A stretch of DNA of 10,094 bases. Origin: JAAZMI01 sp964603615 (lineage in GTDB: Bacteria; Bacillota; Dethiobacteria; DTU022; UBA8154). The position numbers and the translations under genes are program-made. The stretch lies in contig CAZRVU010000057.1 of NCBI GenBank assembly GCA_964603615.1, forward strand, positions 1 to 10,094, in the 5' to 3' direction. The notes below the pieces were generated by a model. It made no database searches. It was given only the letters and a program-made list of their open reading frames with translations, and was not told the origin of the DNA. Below are positions 6,583 through 10,094 of the stretch, in pieces. Every line of letters begins with the position of its first letter. Within the stretch, counting starts at the first letter, position 1.

Positions 6583-6611
6583 TTGACAAGGGTTCTTTCA
6601 TTGGCTAAAAT
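6583..6611 (+). promoter_or_regulatory. Sigma-A promoter of hisS-aspS
   Basis: A perfect TTGACA (6583-6588), a 17-bp spacer and TAAAAT (6606-6611, one mismatch to TATAAT) make the best promoter in the window. Transcription should begin near 6618, inside the TG-rich repeats, giving a leader of about 120 nt before hisS. Confidence 0.8.
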
Positions 6612-6614
6612 CAA

Positions 6615-6692
6615 TGTGTGTCTATGGTGTGTCTAGTGTGTGTCTGATGTGTGTCTGTGGTGTGTCTGATGTGGGCGTATGGTGTGTTTATG
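6615..6692 (+). repeat. TG-rich tandem repeat, about seven imperfect 11-bp units
   Basis: Units begin at 6615, 6628, 6637, 6650, 6661, 6672 and 6683 and follow the pattern TGTGTCTGATG, with lengths of 9 to 13 bp and substitutions in the later copies. The strand is almost free of C and A apart from the C-T and A-T steps. The array starts 3 bp after the -10 box and fills most of the hisS leader. It happens to be open in the hisS frame (42 codons from an ATG at 6614), but that ATG lies at or before the predicted transcription start and has no ribosome binding site. Confidence 0.85.
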
Positions 6693-6739
6693 TGATTATC
6701 CTGTTATTTATAGAAGTGTTGTGCTTAAGGGGTGGGGCG

Positions 6740-7987
6740 ATGAGAAGGGCGCCGCGTGGCACGCGGGATATTTTGCTGCAAGAAGCTGTAAAATGGCAAT
6801 TCATAGAAAACATATTCCGGGAAATGTGTTTTATCTATAACTTTACAGAGATCCATACCCCGATTTTTGAAGAGGCAGAACTTTTTACACGCAGTGCAGG
6901 GGAAGAAAGTGATGTCGTTCAAAAAGAGATGTACGTTTTTAAGGATCGCGGGAACAGAAAATTGGCTCTTAGGCCGGAAGGGACGGCCGGTGTAACACGT
7001 GCTTATTTGGAACACGGCCTGCACCAGCGTGCCCAGCCCATAAAGCTTTATTATTTTGGGCCCATGTTTCGTTACGATCGTCCCCAGGCTGGTAGGCAGA
7101 GACAGTTTTATCAAATGGGTATTGAAAATTTTGGCAGTGGGGATCCTGCTACCGATGTTGAAATAATTAAGTTTACAGCAGAATATTTTTTAAAATTAGG
7201 TTTCCTCAATTTAAAATTGTTGATCAATAGCGTGGGGTGTCCGCAGTGCCGTCCGGTTTTTCTGGACCATTTGAAAAATTTTGTGCAGGACAAGATTTCT
7301 TCACTGTGTTCTGATTGTCAACAAAGAGCGCAAGTTAACCCCTTACGCCTTTTGGATTGCAAAAACGTAAAATGCCGGGCAGCACTAAAAGATTCGCCGC
7401 AGCTCACCACATATTTATGTTCAAACTGCAGCGAACACTTTGCTGCTGTGTTAAAGCTTCTGTCTGTCCTAAAGATCTCTTTTGAAGTAGATCCATTTCT
7501 TGTACGCGGTCTTGATTATTACACAAATACGGCTTTTGAATTCGTTTCAACTTCTCTCGGCACCCAAAACTCCCTGGGCGGGGGCGGACGCTACGACTAC
7601 CTTGTAGAAATTTTTGGAGGTCCTCCGGTGCCTGCCGTAGGCGTGGCTCTTGGTGTAGAAAGAATTGTGCTGGCGATGGAAAAAGAAAATCTCTGGCCGC
7701 AGGAAGATGCGCCCTCCGGGGTTTTTCTAGCTGTCAACGGTTCTGACTACCGGGAGGAAGGTTTAACCTTGCTTTACCGGTTACGCGCGGCGGGGATAAA
7801 AGCAGAAACTGATTACCTTAACCGCAGTTTAAAAGCACAGATGAAATATGCCCATCGCCACGGCTTTCGTTATGTGGTTATTTTGGGGGAAGAGGAGTGC
7901 CTCAGCAAAAAAATAAAGCTGCGGGATCTGCTAGCCAGGGAACAACAGGAAGTTCCCTTTGAGGATCTCGTTCAATATTTTAAGTAA
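6740..7987 (+). CDS. hisS: Histidyl-tRNA synthetase
   Basis: This cytoplasmic class II aminoacyl-tRNA synthetase charges tRNA-His with histidine using ATP. From the ATG at 6740 (AAGGGGTGGGG just upstream) it has 415 residues, normal for the bacterial enzyme. Visible are the N-terminal P-R-G-T-R-D (5-10), motif 2 with 'YYFGPMFRYDRPQAGRQ' (104-120, Arg111), the histidine-specific 'RGLDYYT' (256-262), the glycine-rich G-G-G-G-R-Y-D-Y (280-287), motif 3 'GVALGVERIVLA' (301-312, Arg308) and a C-terminal anticodon-binding domain from about 325. The insertion domain has cysteine pairs at 167/170, 190/193, 207/212 and 227/230, suggesting bound zinc. An upstream in-frame extension is repeat DNA and not part of the protein. 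It is the first gene of hisS-aspS. I take it as a true synthetase rather than the paralogue HisZ because the active-site motifs and anticodon domain are complete. Confidence 0.97.
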   Translation: MRRAPRGTRDILLQEAVKWQFIENIFREMCFIYNFTEIHTPIFEEAELFTRSAGEESDVVQKEMYVFKDRGNRKLALRPEGTAGVTRAYLEHGLHQRAQPIKLYYFGPMFRYDRPQAGRQRQFYQMGIENFGSGDPATDVEIIKFTAEYFLKLGFLNLKLLINSVGCPQCRPVFLDHLKNFVQDKISSLCSDCQQRAQVNPLRLLDCKNVKCRAALKDSPQLTTYLCSNCSEHFAAVLKLLSVLKISFEVDPFLVRGLDYYTNTAFEFVSTSLGTQNSLGGGGRYDYLVEIFGGPPVPAVGVALGVERIVLAMEKENLWPQEDAPSGVFLAVNGSDYREEGLTLLYRLRAAGIKAETDYLNRSLKAQMKYAHRHGFRYVVILGEEECLSKKIKLRDLLAREQQEVPFEDLVQYFK

Positions 7988-8010
7988 ACAAAAAAGCCTA
8001 TCAGTTTGTT

Positions 8011-8050
8011 GGAAGGGGGTTAACAGCCTTAAAGGGGCTGTGTTGTTATT
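8011..8050 (+). promoter_or_regulatory. Hairpin and ribosome binding site candidates ahead of aspS
   Basis: The 63-nt gap between hisS and aspS has two purine-rich sites. GGAAGGGGG (8011-8019) is 31 nt from the ATG and AAAGGGG (8031-8037) is 13 nt from it, neither at usual spacing. ACAGCC (8023-8028) can pair with GGCTGT (8036-8041), which would bury the second site and bring the first to about 12 unpaired nt from the start. No T-run follows, so it is not a terminator. Confidence 0.35.
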
Positions 8051-9841
8051 ATGCGCCTGCGAAGAACTCATTATTGTGGCCTCTTAACCAAGGAAGATAT
8101 TCATAAAGAGGTGGTCATTGCCGGATGGGTACAAAACAGAAGGGACCATGGCGGACTGATTTTTGTTGATTTAAGGGATCGCTACGGGATTGTACAGTTG
8201 GTCTTTGACCATCATAAAAATGCCTCCTTTTTTGCGGCAGCGGAAAAGCTGCGTTCGGAATACGTCTTGGTTGTTCAAGGCGAAGTCAAAAATCGTTCTG
8301 CAGAAACAATTAACCCTAATTTGGCTACAGGAGATCTGGAGATCCAGGTGTTGGATCTAGAGGTTTTAAATACTGCTCAAACCCCGCCTTTTTATATTGA
8401 GGACGGGATCGATACCGATGAAAATGTGCGTTTGAAATATCGCTATTTAGATCTGCGGCGTTTTGAAATGCAAAAAGCTCTACATCTGCGCCACCGCGTC
8501 TTGATTGCCGCCAGGCAGTACCTGGATAAGCAGGGTTTTTGGGAAGTTGATACACCTATGTTGACGCGTAGCACTCCGGAGGGTGCCCGTGACTATTTGG
8601 TACCCAGCCGCACGGTGCCCGGCAGTTTTTTTGCGTTGCCCCAATCTCCCCAGTTGTTTAAACAGTTGCTCATGGTCTCCGGAGTCGATAAATATTTTCA
8701 GTTGGCCCGTTGTTTTAGGGATGAGGACTTAAGGGCAGATCGCCAGCCCGAGTTTACCCAGCTCGATCTAGAGCTCTCTTTTTGTACGGCGGAAGATATC
8801 AGGGCAGAAATAGAAGGACTGGTTTTCTATATTTTTAAAGAAACATTGGATAAAGAGTTGACTATTCCCTTTCAGGTTCTTACATACAAAGAAGCCATGG
8901 AACGCTTTGGTAGCGATAAGCCCGATACCCGCTTTGCAATGGAAATTGTTGATATCACACCAATTGCCGGGGAATCACAGTTTAAAGTCTTTCAGGGAAT
9001 AATTGACAAAGGCGGTATGGTCAAAGGTCTGAATGCCAAGGGGTGTGGGCGCTATAGCCGTAAGGAGATCGACGATTTAACACGGCTAGTGCAGTTATGG
9101 GGAACGGGCGGCCTGGCCTGGATAATTTTAACAGAAGATGGTTTTAGAACCCCGTTGACTAAATTTTTTACGGCCGGGCAGTTAGCAGAAATTAAAAACA
9201 AAATGGAAGGGGAACCGGGTGATCTACTGCTTTTTGTAGCCGATCAATGGGAACCGGCTTTGAAGATTCTGGGCCAGCTTAGGGTTTATTTGGCGCAACG
9301 TCTAGAGCTGATTCCCCGGGATTTGGACCATTTTCTTTGGGTGGTAGACTTCCCTTTACTGGCTTATGATACACAGGGAAAAAGATATACGTCCAACCAC
9401 CATCCTTTTACGGCACCCCTCGAGGAGGATCTTTCATTTTTGGAACGGGATCCGCTTAAAGTTCGTTCGGAGGCCTATGATCTAGTTTATAACGGGACAG
9501 AGGTGGCCGGGGGGAGTATGCGTATCTATGAAAAAAAACTGCAAGAAAAAATTTTTCATCTTCTGAATTTGCAGGAACAGGAACTACAGGAAAAATTTGG
9601 TTTTTTCCTACAAGCTTTTGAATATGGGGTCCCTCCCCATGGGGGCATTGCCTTTGGGTTGGATCGTTTACTAATGTTGATGGCTGGCAAGAATAGTATC
9701 CGGGATGTAATTCCCTTTCCTAAGACTGCTGCGGGTACATGTTTGCTCTCCGGTGCCCCGGCGCCGGTTTATCCCGAACAATTGAAAGAGCTGCATATTT
9801 TGACACTGGTGCGGGATAATAAGGAAGAAAGTGGCTCTTAA
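8051..9841 (+). CDS. aspS: Aspartyl-tRNA synthetase, bacterial type, possibly non-discriminating
   Basis: This class II synthetase joins aspartate to tRNA-Asp. The 596 residues follow the bacterial layout: N-terminal OB-fold anticodon domain (about 1-105, with 'GWVQNRRDHGGLIFVDLRD'), catalytic core with flipping loop 'STPEGARDYLVPSR' (174-187), 'LPQSPQLFKQ' (196-205), motif 2 starting F-R-D-E-D-L-R-A-D (222-230), the GAD insertion domain (about 290-400), and motif 3 'GGIAFGLDRLLMLMAG' (531-546, Arg539) followed by F-P-K-T-A-A-G (556-562). His33 in R-R-D-H-G-G and a non-lysine (Glu85) at the partner site resemble non-discriminating enzymes that also make Asp-tRNA-Asn for amidation by GatCAB. 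Discriminating ones such as E. coli have Leu and Lys. The start matches family N-termini although its ribosome binding site is unusual. It is second in the hisS operon. Confidence 0.97.
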   Translation: MRLRRTHYCGLLTKEDIHKEVVIAGWVQNRRDHGGLIFVDLRDRYGIVQLVFDHHKNASFFAAAEKLRSEYVLVVQGEVKNRSAETINPNLATGDLEIQVLDLEVLNTAQTPPFYIEDGIDTDENVRLKYRYLDLRRFEMQKALHLRHRVLIAARQYLDKQGFWEVDTPMLTRSTPEGARDYLVPSRTVPGSFFALPQSPQLFKQLLMVSGVDKYFQLARCFRDEDLRADRQPEFTQLDLELSFCTAEDIRAEIEGLVFYIFKETLDKELTIPFQVLTYKEAMERFGSDKPDTRFAMEIVDITPIAGESQFKVFQGIIDKGGMVKGLNAKGCGRYSRKEIDDLTRLVQLWGTGGLAWIILTEDGFRTPLTKFFTAGQLAEIKNKMEGEPGDLLLFVADQWEPALKILGQLRVYLAQRLELIPRDLDHFLWVVDFPLLAYDTQGKRYTSNHHPFTAPLEEDLSFLERDPLKVRSEAYDLVYNGTEVAGGSMRIYEKKLQEKIFHLLNLQEQELQEKFGFFLQAFEYGVPPHGGIAFGLDRLLMLMAGKNSIRDVIPFPKTAAGTCLLSGAPAPVYPEQLKELHILTLVRDNKEESGS

Positions 9842-9858
9842 AATTCATGAAATATCAC

Positions 9859-9887
9859 TTGCAAAAGAGAAAGAGTTGTGTTATCAT
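9859..9887 (+). promoter_or_regulatory. Extended -10 promoter of the 6S-like RNA
   Basis: TTGCAA (9859-9864), a 17-bp spacer and TATCAT (9882-9887, one mismatch to consensus), with TGT directly before the -10 box giving an extended -10 element. The start would be near 9894-9896. It lies 18 bp after the aspS stop, so the RNA has its own transcription start even if aspS reads through. Confidence 0.6.
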
Positions 9888-9894
9888 AATATTG

Positions 9895-10093
9895 GAAATT
9901 GTTAGGCGGGAAACACCCTGCTGTGTGCGTGCCCGGTCGTCAAAGTTTTGAGCTAACACTGATTAAACGGGAGCTCTTCTTTACATGTGGCGTAGATGCC
10001 CTGTTGCCTGGGGACCTGTAAAGCATGTAAGGGGGCACCCCCCTGTAGGGAGAGCAGTTCAAAACAACGACTCCACGCCATGGTGGGGTTTTT
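9895..10093 (+). ncRNA. ssrS: 6S RNA (RNA polymerase-binding regulator)
   Basis: 6S RNA mimics an open promoter and binds the sigma-A holoenzyme. Three points support the call: the position right after aspS, where Bacillus subtilis has 6S-1; a length of about 199 nt from predicted start to terminator; and a long rod-like fold. The closing stem pairs GTCGT (9936-9940) with ACGAC (10067-10071) and GTTTTGA (9945-9951) with TCAAAAC (10059-10065). Further in, GCTCT pairs with AGAGC and TTACATG with CATGTAA, leaving an unpaired region 'CTAACACTGATTAAACGG' on the 5' side as the likely central bubble. The 5' text CTGCTGTGTGCGTGCCCGGTC resembles the conserved 5' part of 6S RNAs, and GCGTG (9927-9931) can also pair with CACGC (10074-10078). 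The main reservation is that I could not fold it by computer. Another structured RNA at this place is possible but less likely. Confidence 0.7.
10070..10093 (+). terminator. Intrinsic terminator of the 6S-like RNA
   Basis: ACTCCAC (10070-10076) pairs with GTGGGGT (10083-10089), seven pairs with one G-U, around the loop GCCATG, followed by a T-run ending at 10093. The stem competes with the outermost closing pairs of the RNA, as expected if it forms only during transcription. Confidence 0.75.
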
Positions 10094-10094
10094 A

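Noticed and set aside
6615..6692. CRISPR array or histidine attenuator in the hisS leader
   Set aside because: The units are 9-13 bp without spacers, so it is not CRISPR. The plus strand encodes no run of His codons and no terminator follows, so it is not an attenuator.
6614..6739. N-terminal 42-codon extension of HisRS from an ATG at 6614
   Set aside because: The extension is translated tandem repeat. Its ATG lies at or before the predicted transcription start and has no ribosome binding site, while the ATG at 6740 has one and matches the family N-terminus.

Overview
The window looks like chromosomal DNA of a low-to-moderate GC Firmicute of the class Clostridia. The reasons are the hisS-aspS gene pair followed directly by a 6S-like RNA (an order known from Bacillus and relatives), strong AGGAGG-type ribosome binding sites, a Gram-positive lipoprotein, and proteins of clostridial character. 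The genus cannot be named from the sequence alone.

Layout. Positions 1-850 are a graveyard: a MazF/PemK-like toxin remnant on the minus strand, an unassigned minus-strand fragment whose end is partly repeated at the window's left edge, and the first 26 codons of a response regulator with a good ribosome binding site and then a stop. Positions 855-3162 hold a minus-strand two-gene ABC exporter operon (ATPase then membrane subunit, 8-nt overlap) with a recognisable promoter. Positions 3181-3855 carry no convincing gene; a 16-bp perfect palindrome lies there. Positions 3857-5493 hold a plus-strand cluster: a small, probably frameshifted ORF, a secreted and membrane-anchored protein whose C-terminus copies the GIIGGADGPTAI segment of sodium-pumping decarboxylase beta subunits, and a lipoprotein. 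A minus-strand gene for an envelope-type protein converges on the lipoprotein and is cut at its 5' end by mobile-element debris: a fragment of group II intron RNA joined to the last third of a DDE transposase (about 5840-6507).

Positions 6583-10093 are the housekeeping part. A near-consensus sigma-A promoter drives hisS (histidyl-tRNA synthetase) through a leader made of about seven imperfect 11-bp TG-rich repeats, with no T-box visible. aspS (aspartyl-tRNA synthetase) follows 63 nt later. Its active-site-proximal residues resemble the non-discriminating type that also charges tRNA-Asn. Eighteen bases after aspS an extended -10 promoter starts a roughly 200-nt RNA that I call 6S RNA, ending in an intrinsic terminator at the window's right edge.

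The strongest points for follow-up are the decarboxylase-like membrane anchor on an unrelated secreted protein, the repeat-built hisS leader, and the intron/transposase chimera. I see no clearly new multi-gene defence or metabolic system in the window.
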